This document shows positions 37,123 to 48,514 of a stretch of DNA of 64,000 nt, in pieces. The notes beneath the pieces were generated by a model. The model searched no databases. It saw nothing but the letters and a program-made list of their open reading frames with translations, and was not told where the DNA came from. Both the position numbers and the translations under genes were made by a program. This DNA is from Phylloscopus collybita (lineage: Eukaryota; Chordata; Aves; Passeriformes; Phylloscopidae). Location: positions 4,216,001-4,280,000 of the forward strand of contig JAJNNQ010000129.1 of the NCBI GenBank assembly GCA_027886175.1, given 5' to 3'. Position 1 is the first letter of the stretch, and every line of letters starts with the position of its first letter.

Positions 37123-39533
37123 AGTTTTTAATCACTATTGTAAATAATAAAAATTACAGGTTATTTCAATAGACATTTATAATACAAATAATTCTAATTA
37201 CTACTGTAATTAGAATCTAAAACTGGACTACAGCAGCAGTTCAGTCATCCCCCACTCTTCTGAGATAAGCCTTAGGGTCTGTGGCAACTTAAAGCTGCAA
37301 ATCTGAGCTGCCCCTGCGACAGCTGCTGGCCTCAACACCTCAGATACTCAGGGGCACTTGCTCTGCATTGTCCCTTTGCAGCTGCAGGTGAGCGAATGGA
37401 CAGGAACGGACAAATCCCTAACTGGATTTGGTAGTTCAACAGCAGCTATTTCACTTGGCACCACAATCGTCTTTCATTTCAAAAAAGCAACTTGAATAAC
37501 TTTTATATATTAGAGTGGAGTGAAATAGTGTTATTTCATGGAGTGAAATAACAACTTCTTGAAAATGCCAAGGCCCCTCAGAAATCAGGAAATGCACAGG
37601 GGCGTACAGAACAGATTTGAAGGAGACTGTTCTTGGTAAATGAACAGCCATGAACAGCAAACACCACTGCAGTTATCTGGGCCAGATTCCTACCTCTCAC
37701 TTACATTTAAACAAGCAGCCATGAAGATCTGAGAGTGTCACACTCATTGAAAACCAACCTAATTCTAATAAGAATTATTAGGGGTAGGTAATAACAAAGG
37801 AGGTACCCATTCTAGTCTCAATTTGCAAGTATCATTTTGCAAGTAAGTTTAAAAAAAAAAAGGCTGTCCCCTTCCTTTTTAATTCATTTGAAAGCTATAA
37901 TTATTTAGCTCTTCTAAAGTTCCTTTTACAGTCACTTTAATTTTTCCAACTCAGTTACCTTTAATTTCAGAAACCTGAATGTAATTTAATTATCATTAAT
38001 AGTATTTTCAAATTAACATAATTTCTTTCCAATCACAAGTAATCGGACACAGCTATTTCCTCCTAAGTCATCTGTAATGGCATCTGAAGTGTTCTTCATA
38101 CCTTTCTTCCCTATCAGTATTAAAGAGGACCTTGGCATCTCTGTTTCCTCAGTGTTGCAATATCTCAAAACTCTATTTACAGACAAAAATTCTTAAAACT
38201 GGCATTTTGCCTTGCCAACCCCCAGAATGAGGTCTGTGATACCAAACTTGCATTGTGTATTTTCAGGATAACATCGTAACGTAAAATAGAAGAACAATAA
38301 TGTCTTTTCCACTTTCCACATAAAATGCACTTTCTCCAATCCATCATTACCAAATAAATAATTTTAATGGTCTATGACTATTTTGTTTTATCCCAATATA
38401 CCCCAAGTTTCATACTCCACATGACTGTGGGTTTCCCAAGACTTTTCATGGCAGTACCCCATCCTCAGGACAACTTTCCCTTCTTCCAGGGAAGAATTCA
38501 AAAAACCACACCAAAGTCAGATTAACATTCCCAAACTATCACACACTTTGAAAACTACAGTCTTATTTTGCTTTGCTTTCTAAAGTATTTTTTCCTTAGA
38601 CACCTCTATGACCGAAGTATCCTCCTTTTTTTTAAATTTTTTTTTCCCACAAGAAGAATGTTAGCTTTCCAACTAGTATGTAACATTACACAGCATTCTT
38701 CCAGAATTTACTGCAGACACAGAACCTGCAAGCCTTGCTGGGTATGCTTAGGGTGTTTTCTGGAATGCACAAACCTGGAGTAGTTACAATCTGAGCAATG
38801 CTTCCCAGGAGCTCAATCTCTAACTACACCATGGCACTCCATAAGCACGTAAAATGACACAAATCTGAGGCTCCCTTTGGAAAGCACAGTTCAGAGTACC
38901 TTTACTGAGATTATCCTGACACAATCCATGTGAAAGCTTCCAGATCTTTCCTGCAGAAAGATTTGACAGTGGATAATGAAAAAGCCTCACTGACTTTCTG
39001 GGTTTTGCTTGGCTGCTTGTTTTTGATGTTGTTTTTGTGGATGTATGTTTGTTTGCTTGTTGTGGTGGGTTGGCTTTATTTTAGAGTTTTACACCTTTTG
39101 GAATTCTTTTTATCCCACTCCAAGTGACTCACTCACAGAGTGTGTATAAATTTGTCAACCAGCTCCCAGAGTCTGCCCTTTGCAGAGTTCACACATCCTG
39201 TGATCATAGCAGGTCCTCATCACATTTGTTCACATTTGTGCCAGTTTTGCAATAAGGCACTGCCAGACAAATTAATTTCACATTATTATTCTGCCTACTG
39301 CCTATGAAGTGATGGTAACATTTTAGAACACAATTCAAGTCTATCTTCATTAAGAGACTATGCTCTCTAATCAAGAATCCAGCCAAGAGAATCCAGTTGA
39401 GAACTCCAAAATAACACTGCAAAAGGCAAACCAATGTATTTCTAACTCAAACATAGGAAACAGTGTAAAACTAAATACACTATGATCCATCAGAATTATC
39501 TGTAGTGATTACTAACAAATTAAACTAAGTAAT
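37123..39533. other. AT-rich non-coding DNA
   Basis: No gene is recognised. A small inverted repeat (10-bp arms, TGTTATTTCA and its complement, 5-nt loop) lies at 37529-37553. Near 39.0 kb a G/T-rich stretch gives a hydrophobic frame that is compositional, not a membrane protein that I recognise. Confidence 0.5.
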
Positions 39534-39602
39534 AGGAGCTGGACTTGAGGATCCTTGTGGGTCCCTTCCAACTCAGCATATTCTGGGATTCTGGGATTCT
39601 GT
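39534..39602 (+). mobile_element. CR1 LINE 3' tip with octamer tail
   Basis: About 70 bp matching the very 3' end of CR1 elements: TGGACTTGAGGATCCTTG, GGGTCCCTTCCAACTC, then a short tail of ATTCTGGG-type octamers (39578-39602). CR1 elements characteristically end in two or more copies of an ATTCTRTG-like octamer, which also sets the strand. Confidence 0.88.
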
Positions 39603-39861
39603 AAACGAAAAGCTGCAGTTTTCTCTTTCACAACACACAGTATCTTACATATTAAAAGTAAGTGCCAATTTTAAATTTAAAAGTCTATTCTATTTAAACA
39701 GACAGATAAAGACAAGACACTAATCCTTACAGGAGGAAACTTCCATAGAACTCACAGGGAAACTTCAAAAATAGTTTTAAAATGACAACTGGGCCAAAGG
39801 GAAAAGAAAAGCACTGAATCTTACTCCAAAGATGAAGGCATGAATAAATAACGTTTAATTA
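39603..39861. other. Short AT-rich spacer
   Basis: Nothing is recognised between the CR1 tail and the next LTR. Confidence 0.5.
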
Positions 39862-40002
39862 GGTATGTTGGGATTGGGTTTGTTCCTTTTTACTTGTCGA
39901 TTTTTTTCCCATTAAGTTGTTAGGAGACCCCTGGGTGCTGATGGGTGCTTGACCAAAACAAAGAGGTGGCCAGAAGTCGGGAGGGGGAGATAAGGGGAGT
40001 TT

Positions 40003-40630
40003 TGGGGCAGGTAAAGGGCAGGGCTGGGGCAGCTGCTCTCTGAATTTTGGGGCAGGTAAAGGGCAGGGCTGGGGGCAACTGCTCTCTCGGTTTGGGGCAG
40101 GTAAAGGGCAGGGCTGGGGGCAGCTGCTCTCTCAGTTTTGGGGCAGGTCAAGGGCAGGGCTGGGGGCAGCTGCTCTCTCAGGTTTGGGGCAGGTCAAGGG
40201 CAGGGCTGGGGGCAGCTGCTCTCTGAGTTTGGGGCAGGTAAAGGGCAGGGCTGGGGGCAGCTGCTCTCTGAGTTTGGGGCAGGTCAAGGGCAGGGCTGGG
40301 GGCAGCTGCTCTCTGAGTTTGGGGCAGGTAAAGGGCAGGGCTGGGGGCAGCTGCTCTCTGAGTTTGGGGCAGGTAAAGGGCAGGGCTGGGGCAGCTGCTC
40401 TCTGAATTTTGGGGCAGGTAAAGGGCAGGGCTGGGGGCAACTGCTCTCTCGGTTTGGGGCAGGTAAAGGGCAGGGCTGGGGGCAGCTGCTCTCTCAGGTT
40501 TGGGGCAGGTAAAGGGCAGGGCTGGGGGCAGCTGCTCTCTCAGTTTTGGGGCAGGTAAAGGGCAGGGCTGGGGCAGCTGCTCTCTCGGTTTGGGGCAGGT
40601 AAAGGGCAGGGCTGGGGGCAGCTGCTCTCT
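40003..40630. repeat. G-rich minisatellite, 45-bp unit, about 14 copies
   Basis: Units begin at roughly 40004, 40050, 40095, 40140, 40186, 40231, 40276, 40321, 40366, 40411, 40457, 40502, 40548 and 40592. Each contains GGGGCAGGTAAAGGGCAGGG (GGTCAAG in three of them), then CTGGGG(G)CAGCTGCTCTCT. Unit length varies by one base (44-46), mostly through the length of the G run before CAGCTG and of the T run before GGGGCAGG. Such one-base changes shift the reading frame, so the array is not under coding constraint, although 45 bp keeps frames open for several units. Every unit has four closely spaced G runs and a CAGGTAAAG that matches the 5' splice-site consensus. Confidence 0.97.
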
Positions 40631-40667
40631 CTGGCTCTCGGCATTGCAGAGAGGACGGGAGGCGGCG

Positions 40668-40690
40668 GCTGCTGCTGCTGCTGCTGCTGC
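40668..40690 (+). repeat. (GCT)n microsatellite, about 7.7 units
   Basis: A perfect GCT/CTG trinucleotide run just downstream of the 45-bp minisatellite, inside the same LTR. Confidence 0.95.
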
Positions 40691-41207
40691 GGGAGGAGCT
40701 CATTGTCCCACGGGGCCGGCCCTGAGGAATCTCCCACATCTGCTCGTGTGCCCGGAGCTCTGAGCTGCCTCCTCCTGCCCTGCTGGGCCGGCCCTGTCCC
40801 GGCACTGCTTGGAGGCTTTTTGCTGCTCTCTGGCCCGGCCCTGCCCTGCCCTGCCAGGACATCTCCACCGTTCCAGCTGCCACCAGCGGAGCTTCTGACC
40901 TCATCCACCAGCCCGGGATTTTCCACCGTTCCAGCCTGGTGCTCTCAGGGATCAGACTGCCCCGGGCTCTGTCAAACAAAGCCCCTCGAGGTTTTTTCCT
41001 GGTTCTGTTTATTGTTAATGCTGTAGTTGTTGTTGTTTATCTTGTTAAACATGCTAGTAAAGAACTGTTATTCCTATCCCCATACCTCTGCCTAAAAGCC
41101 TCTTTAATTTTCTGAATTATAATAATTTGGAGGGATTTGAATTCTCCATTTCTAGGGAGGTCTTGTCCCTCCTTGGCAGACACCTGTCTTTCAAACCAAG
41201 ACAGGTA

Positions 41208-43917
41208 CCGAAACTCCTTCTGCAGTTCTGATTTTGTGCAGCATGGCAGAGGGAGAAAGCGTGTCTGACAGAGCTGTGTGAGCTCCAGGTTCCTGTGATT
41301 ACAGTCCTGGCGAGAGCTGTGGCTGGATCAGAACTGCCAGCTGACAAGCACTCCTCTGAAGGTCTCTCCCGCAGCACAGCGCTGGAAGATACGGATGGGG
41401 AGGCAAAGAACCCTTCAGAGGAGTCCACTGTTGGGCTGCTCCTATTCCTGTTATGCTCCCGTTACCTTGAAGAGCATTAACATTTAGCTAAAGAGCATCA
41501 GTGCAGCTGAGGTCAAGAACTTTCAAAACCCCATCTTTACAGGTACATTTGGCACATTTTTGAAAACAAAGCTTCTGTTTGCCATATTCCTTCAGAGTAA
41601 ACACTCCAGTTTACACTTCATAATGGCCTTCCACTGCTACAGAGCAGAATCCAGAACTGTTTTCAGCACAGTAGCAGTCTACTTATACTTTGATAATTCC
41701 TCTTCAAAGATTTTCTTTTACAAAGCATGTCATGTAAACATAGACAGGCAGTACTCATTTCTCAAGCTGAGTAACTGCGAGCTGAGGTAAATCCCCCGGC
41801 AGAATGTCATTACAAGTTATTATGTTGTAGGTGCTTTATTTTTTGAGAGCTGTGCTTGACTGAAACAGAGCTGAAAGCAACCACGGATCCATATATTAGA
41901 GTGCAGTCTGAAAGCCTCTTTGGGGCACCTGAGAACTTGAAACAACCTTCAGTTGCTCTGACCTACATTCTGCTTCAAGGCGCTCCAGGCAGTAACCAGG
42001 AAGCAGGAAATCTGGGGGAATACAGCATGCCCAAGGTAGTGCTTCCTTCAGCACTGCACCACTGTGCAGGCATTATCACTTTGCACACAGTCAAGACTAC
42101 TTCTGCATGTCATAAATAATTCCCAGTTGAAGGGTTACCTGTGCCAAGCAGTCTTGGAATTGTGACAGTATTGCTTCCGAGAAGGATGTACCCTGTAAAC
42201 TCGCTTCACTACTTACCTTTCTTTTCTTAAAAGGATTTTTCAGATTAGAGCACAATAGCTGGTCTTAATGCTCACACATTTACTCTGGCATAATACCCTC
42301 TTTCTTTCATATTTTACTTGAAACTAAAAAAATTATGGGAAATAAATCAAACTCTGCCAGATAGATCCAATCATGTTTTTGTCCATTTGAAATCCACATT
42401 CCTCAAGGATGCAGAACTAGAGCACCAGGGTACAAGGGAACAGACTAGTGTCTATGTGTAAGGTCCTCCCCTCTCAGAAGTGGAAGTAGACTTACCTAGA
42501 CTTTGATATTTGACTAAGAGATTTTTTTGCACATAATGACTGGAGGTCCACAAGACTTAACATAAAGTTCCTCTGAAATAGGAAATTTCATACCCCCATT
42601 ATAAGAGTTCCTATCAATATTCTTAAGCTGTCCATGATTGCTGTGATGCCCCCCTGTCCCTGGCTGCTATCTCACTGCTCACCTGGACAGCTGATTCTTT
42701 TTTTGCTATTCTTTGGCTATTCTGCACCTCCTGCTCACCAGCTGTGTCACAATTAGATTTGCCTGCCTTTGTGCTCCACCCCCATGAGCACACCTCAGGT
42801 GACTGCTCTGCAGCACCTGGGCAGGTTTCTCTCTCCATTTGCTCTCATTTCCTTTGACATGAATAGCCCTGGTTACCACAGACCAACTTAACAAATCATA
42901 AGCTCTTTTTCAGGCCTAAGGAAAGTGGTTCAGGTGCTCTACAACAAACCCACTGTGGCCATATCTATGCCTGGGTTTACATGCTTATTCTAAAATTAGG
43001 TGTCTATGATACCTGAACTGCAAAATGCAGTATATGCTCCCACACTTCAATAATAAAATATACAGCATGCCTATAAAGAGAATTCTATTAATTAATAGGC
43101 ATGCATTGGAATGAAAAACAAAGCTCAATCTGCATTTACCAGCTTCTAACATCTGAAAATTTGAGCACAGCAAGCAAACAAAATTTCCTTCTCTTGTTGA
43201 TGAGATTTGCATATACATAGTTTTCTGGAAGTCCACCTTTTTACAATTAAATTTCCAGCATACATTGGATAACTGGTATCATGTTCATAGAGCACAGACA
43301 TATATTTTGCTGCAGGGCTCCTAATCATGGTGTTTTCTTGTTCCACTCAACCCAGCTGGAAAGGCGGTTGTCAAATGCACGCAGTTATATCACAACTAGA
43401 TTCTGATGGATTGATATGCATCACATATAATGCCTCCTTAATTTTTACCACCTCCATAAAATGTTCCAGACTCCTGTGTTCATTTGAGGACCATTATCCA
43501 AAATGATTTATAGCTCATCCTCTGCATGAAAGGTTTATTTCATTCATTCATTAACAAAGGTGGAAATTGCATCGTGTTTTCACCATTAATGAAAATGTTT
43601 TCTTGACTTCAGCCTGCATACCAGTACTTGCTTCCAAATTCAGGTTGTCTCAAAAAATTATTTTCTACTATTCTGTTAATTCCAGGCTTACCTATAGAGT
43701 TTAAACACTAGAAAAGGAGTGGTCACTAGTACCTAAGCAGAGTGTACATTTCTTGCTTTGAAATCACTTTTGTCAGTGCTATGTAGGTCTTTACACTACA
43801 ATCAGCAGAATGAGAAACAGAAATCCTTGCGGGTCTCCTGAAGCTCAGACACTCCACATGTAGCAGATTTTTGAAGGCAACCTGACTATTCACATTCACT
43901 TGCATGTTCATGTGTGC
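41208..43917. other. Non-coding DNA
   Basis: No gene, RNA or repeat is recognised. All open frames are under 105 codons and featureless. Confidence 0.5.
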
Positions 43918-43923
43918 CTATGC

Positions 43924-44278
43924 TGTGGGGAAGATGTGAATTGGAGAGGGACAGGCGCTCGGAAGAAAAGTCGGGTTTGTCACGGGAAGGGCAAGGCACA
44001 TTCCACCCCCGAGATAACTCTATCTCAAGGACACAACCCCCCCTCCACAGACATACCAGTATTTTTCCGTTACCCCCAGGAAGTGTAGTAAGACCCCTAT
44101 GACGTAGCCAAGACCCAGATAGTATTTAAACCCCATGCTTTAGGTAATAAACGCTTTTGACGATCCACCACATTGGTGTCTGCTGTGTCATTAGCCCGAG
44201 CTCCACACAAAGCTTGTGGAAGCCGTGCCGTCTATCCAAAACCAGGCCGCCACGGTGGTGGCAGAAAAAGCGACAACA
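43924..44278 (+). mobile_element. Solo LTR with alpharetrovirus-like R region
   Basis: A 355-bp element that begins TGTGGGGAAGATG and ends ..AAAAAGCGACAACA. It is flanked by a perfect 6-bp TSD, ctatgc (43918-43923 and 44279-44284). Signals are a TATA-like TATTTAA at 44123-44129 and AATAAA at 44146-44151 in the context AATAAACGC, followed by CCACCACATTGGTGT. From memory of the family, the avian leukosis-sarcoma LTR has the same arrangement (AATAAACGCC.., then a CACCACATTGGTG start of R/U5) and a similar total length, so an alpharetrovirus-related class II element is likely. There is no primer-binding site or gag beyond the TSD, so it is a solo LTR. The exact lineage needs alignment. Confidence 0.88.
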
Positions 44279-44284
44279 CTATGC

Positions 44285-44647
44285 ACACATTTTTCTCTAT
44301 TAGAGCTTCCTTTTTGGCACTCCTGCTATTTCTGTGAAATGGATTTTGAGCCAGCTCAACAATCTATACCCTTTGTTCCCAAAGGAAATACTCCATTATC
44401 ATTTCCCTGGTATAAGTTATGACAAATAAGAAACCTGTTGAAGTGTAGCCACAACACATGGTTTTGTTATTAAGAGTCTGATTACCTGCCCTGCTCCTTT
44501 GGGTCACAGGCCGTCATCTGACACAGGAGAAAGGTCAGAATTCACTACCAGAGCAGTACCTTTTTGCAGAGCACAGGAGCCAGGTCTCCTGTGTTGCTCA
44601 GGGATGTTATAAAAACGAACACACACATACCAAGTTATTCCAGCTGG
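44285..44647. other. Short non-coding spacer between two LTRs
   Basis: About 360 bp with nothing recognised. Confidence 0.5.
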
Positions 44648-45178
44648 TGCTGGGGTCCGCAGTTGGGACCCAGAGGGCCACAGCCACCCCAAAGGTGTCT
44701 GGTTAAAGAACAGCTTCCTGGGGGGACAGGGCGCTCCTCAGCTGGCAGAGAGCGCCTCAGCAGGGAGCAGGGCAGTGATTGTTCACCTCGTGTGATCTCA
44801 GCTCAGTGATTCTCTGCTCCTGCCCTGCGAGGTTGCTTCTCTTTTAGCCGGCCCGGGAAAGAGAGAGAGGGTCCCGTTTGGCAATTCTGCATGAAGCAGC
44901 TTTATTGCAAAGTACCAGCGAAGGGGGCCAGGGACGGGGACCCCGGGGACCAGTGGGACCCAGGGGGTTTTATGAGAAACCAGGGTGGGAGGGGAAAGGG
45001 TACAAAGCCAATCGTTTACAACAGATCTACATAAAATCTCCTGAAGGATTGGGGGTTCTTTGGTGGTCGCTGTGACTGAAAGCTTGTTTCCTTATCTTAG
45101 GGCTCTGCAGGGAGATTGTGCCATTCTTGTCAGGCCTCCCTCCAGGGCAGGGCCACCGGGGCATTGCCCACCCCCACA
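44648..45178 (-). mobile_element. Probable ERV LTR, minus strand
   Basis: On the minus strand it runs from TGTGGGGGTGGGCAATGCC (start at plus 45178) past a TATA-like CATAAAACCCC (plus about 44967-44974), then TTGCAATAAAGC with its poly(A) signal at plus 44901-44906, to a possible end ..GCGGACCCCAGCA at plus 44648. The start motif and the promoter/poly(A) order are convincing. The 3' border is not: ccagct (44640-44645) against ccaact (45179-45184) could be a decayed 6-bp TSD but leaves two extra bases. The TTGCAATAAAGC core is shared with 15769-16080. Confidence 0.5.
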
Positions 45179-45184
45179 CCAACT

Positions 45185-48100
45185 AAGTCATTCTTGCTTC
45201 AAGGCACTTCAGATCCTGCAGACCTCATGCAGTGCTCAAGTTTTAGTTCCTGGAAGCGACTGCAGGTTAGCTAAGGCAAAGGCCCTTCTGCCAGAGACAC
45301 TGCACACGAAGGGCTGCTCTGGGAGAGCTGGCAGGGGGCAGAAATCCCAGCTGCCAGACTGAGCCACCAAAGGCACTTGGCACCACAGCTGCCTCTAAAC
45401 CAGGAGTCTGCTGCTGGCATGCAGTTTGTTCCTAGCTCCTCAGGGATGTTACCATGGGAACTTTTGTAGTGGGAGTTCTTCCGTAGCTGATGCATATTTC
45501 AGAAAGACAAAGCAAGAAAACTGAGGAGAACCAGGAAACCACATCAGCACACTGTGTCCCATTTACTGTCCTACTGGAGAATCCCAACAGAGATGAGGCA
45601 CTTCTTATAGGCAACAACCAGGCAAGATTAGCAGCACATCACTGCTTTACAAAGTGTTTCATGTTCTTAACTATTTAACTATTGAACATTTTTTCCATTA
45701 AATAAAATATACTAGAGCTTTACCCAACTACAGTGACATAAGACCAATGTCTGCTAGTCAAAGCATTTGCAAATGCTTCTGAAATACAACTTAGATATGT
45801 GTCTTGATGCAGATCTGAATCCCACAGTTAAAAGTTAAGCAACAAAAATGTGTATGTTTGGCCCAAAAGCCCGCTGCCCTACCCCAAATACACCAGATCT
45901 GCTGGCTTGCTTGCCACCAGAGACAACACAGCAGCAATAGTGACACAGATTTGATTAGCCTACAAAAAGAGCTAAATGGAGAAATGTGTGGAAAGATTAA
46001 TATGTACACTGACTGCTTTCACACACACCACAAAACCTGTGTAGGCTGTAACACAGTCTCCAAGTTTCCACAAAAATATTTTAATAAGATGGTAGTTAGG
46101 AAAATTGACCCAGTTACGGGGTAGTCCTTGTCTGAAATGCAGCAATGTTACTGGAATTACCGTTTGTCTCAGGGAAATGAAATGGTAGGAACTGACAGAA
46201 AACACTTAGCCTATGAGAAGTTGTAGTCAATATTAATTATTTTTCCCAGTATTAATGATGGCAAGGAACAGTGCTCAGCCTGTATTCCTCTCCAGTGTAC
46301 TTCTGTTTCAATATACATATCAATATTAATTTCCCCTGCAGAGTTACTGTCATATCTAATGAGCAAACACATGCTCTATGACATGTCTTTTTATGCCCTT
46401 GATTTTTATGTTAGCTCCAATTAATTCAGATGACTAATAATATATTTTAAAGTCGTCACAATTAAAAAGATGTGCTGTAAGACCACACAAAGTTAAAATA
46501 ATGGACAAACTCACATACTGTATATATGTTCTTGTTCCCTCCCACAAAAGAGTTTTCCAATTTTTCCTTTCAAATTTTCCTTTAAAAAACCTACCAAAGA
46601 CTAAACATTGAAGCTTCACAAGGTACTGTTATAGTACTAGAAGGAATGCAAATATGGCCCAGCAACTTCACTCTACACACAGTATTCAGTTCATGGTGAT
46701 AAGTTGGTTCTGTGGATCTGCATCCTAAAAATGTCACCTTCTTCAAGACATGCATGCTCCAGACCAATCAAGCATGGTGACAGTACCTTTTTGACAACAA
46801 TTCCATACAAGAAACCCCATTTTTAAACTCGGGATGAATCACAGTTTCAAATTAATTTCAAATATTTCTTTTCTTCTCATAGTTTTCATTTCATATTGGA
46901 TCTCAGTTGAAGCACTCCTCACTTCTGTAAGCCATCAGTTAACATACATTGGAAGCTATGACCCCTCCAAGAAGTACAGTGTCTTTTAAAACAAAGACCA
47001 CACAAAGCACTCCTGGATTCACTGCTCATGTCTGTATTTGCAAATCCTGTTGCCTAGCACTAGCAGACTTACAAAATTAAACAGCAGCACCCAGGACTTA
47101 ATGTCCACATTACATCCATTTGAGAGCACCTTTACTTAGATTAGCCCTTCTCTCCTCCCAGGGTTTGACTGTTCCTTCGAGTGGGTGAGTTGTACTTCTG
47201 GAGTACATCCTCGAGCTCAGTCTAATTCAACAGGAACTCAAGTTTGTCTCTACAAACACTTCAGGATGTGAGCCAAAGCACAGTAAGTGCCGATGATCTG
47301 CTTCAAAAGGACACTTCTGAATCAAAGGAAAGCACAAAAGGAGATGCGGCCATTGAAGTCAATGGCACCTCTGCCGTTCCTTTCAGTAAGATAAAGCTTA
47401 CTTGATCCTTCCCTCCCTTTGTTGTTTTTTTATCTCTGATCTTTCAATTTAGGTTTAGTAAGAGGTGAAGAGTAAAACAGAATTGATAAATACAGTGGAA
47501 GAAGAGTGTGTTAAATAAAGGGAAATTATGCTGGTTATTCAGATTGCTTTCATTTACTCTGGTTTTTCTCATTCTCACAATCATGCACATAGAACCACAG
47601 CAAAGGGGTAAAGCTGGTGATATTTCTGTGGCTGAGGTCAGAAATTCACTAGAGGGTCATACTGCTGTGCCCAAGCTCATTACTCCTAGAGGCACTTGGA
47701 TTCTCCAGAGGCTGAATAGCCAGCTCACATTCAGCTAATTCTGGGCATTAAAGAAAATCTCTATGATGGCAAAGGTAACATTGGTGAGCTCTTTAAGATC
47801 CTTCGGTCCCATGCACTCTCCTCAAAAACACCTCCCCTCACTCTTGCTGATACAGAGGTGAAACAAAAGTAAGTGCAGGTGAGGTAGCACCACAGGTCCT
47901 ACAGGGCCCTGAATCAATATGGAAATCTAGTCATCATAGAAGGGGCTGTTTGAAAACATCACACCCAGAAATGAGAAGTTTGTATTTTGTATTATGCCTC
48001 TCCCTAATCTCCTGTAGAAGAACTTCCTTTATAAATGATGTATTTCTCCTTAAACTGTTGAAGCCATTTATCTTGTGATTTATCATTTATTTAGAAATGC

Positions 48101-48452
48101 TGAGGTGATTATGCATATAATGCACCAAATCCAAACACATATTACGAAGATGATGTGTATGACATCACACTGAGACACGTGATAAGCCCTTAATACACAT
48201 AGCATTGCAGCACACAGCAAGAGACAAAATGCTGAGCAGACTATAAACACAAAGCCCACCTCTGAACCCAATAGTTCCTCACACATCTTTCCCATGAGTC
48301 AGATACCACCTCTGCCATACAAAGTCCTAGAACTGCTACCACTTCTTTAGAAGAGGAAATCAATCCTGCATGTCTGCCCTTTCCAAAAGGACACTCAGTA
48401 CAAACTGCACTCCAAGCCACTCTCAGGTATGGGAAAAAAAAGTGAATTGAGC

Positions 48453-48456
<4 letters not shown>
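45185..48456. other. AT-rich non-coding DNA
   Basis: No gene, RNA or repeat is recognised; frames are under 100 codons and featureless. Confidence 0.5.

Positions 48457-48514
<58 letters not shown>
48457..48514 (+). repeat. Poly(T) tract, 58 T
   Basis: An uninterrupted run of 58 T, read as poly(A) on the minus strand. It is long for a genomic homopolymer and its true length is hard to sequence. I see no canonical poly(A) signal or recognisable retroposon body on the minus-strand 5' side. Confidence 0.95.

Larger units (their letters stand above)
39866..41203 (+). mobile_element. Large ERV LTR (1.34 kb) containing a minisatellite
   Basis: Begins TGTTGGGATTGGG and ends ..CTTTCAAACCAAGACA. The TG...CA ends are abutted on both sides by the tetramer ggta (39862-39865 and 41204-41207), a perfect 4-bp TSD. 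The 3' 200 bp have the AT-rich composition and end motif of songbird ERV LTRs, and the 3' terminus TTTCAAACCA is shared with the LTR ending at 32880. The 5' half is dominated by a 45-bp G-rich tandem array (40003-40630), followed by a short (GCT)n run and a GC-rich block. Without the array the LTR would be about 0.7 kb. Frames through it are repeat-driven. No retroviral genes adjoin it. Confidence 0.82.

Noticed and set aside
38930..39127. Short frame with a strongly hydrophobic middle, like a membrane protein
   Set aside because: Encoded by a G/T-rich low-complexity stretch; no start context or family signature.
39912..40979. Repeat-protein-like frames, glycine/leucine-rich on plus and proline/leucine-rich on minus
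   Set aside because: They come from the 45-bp minisatellite. One-base length changes between units shift the frame, so no coding constraint is visible.
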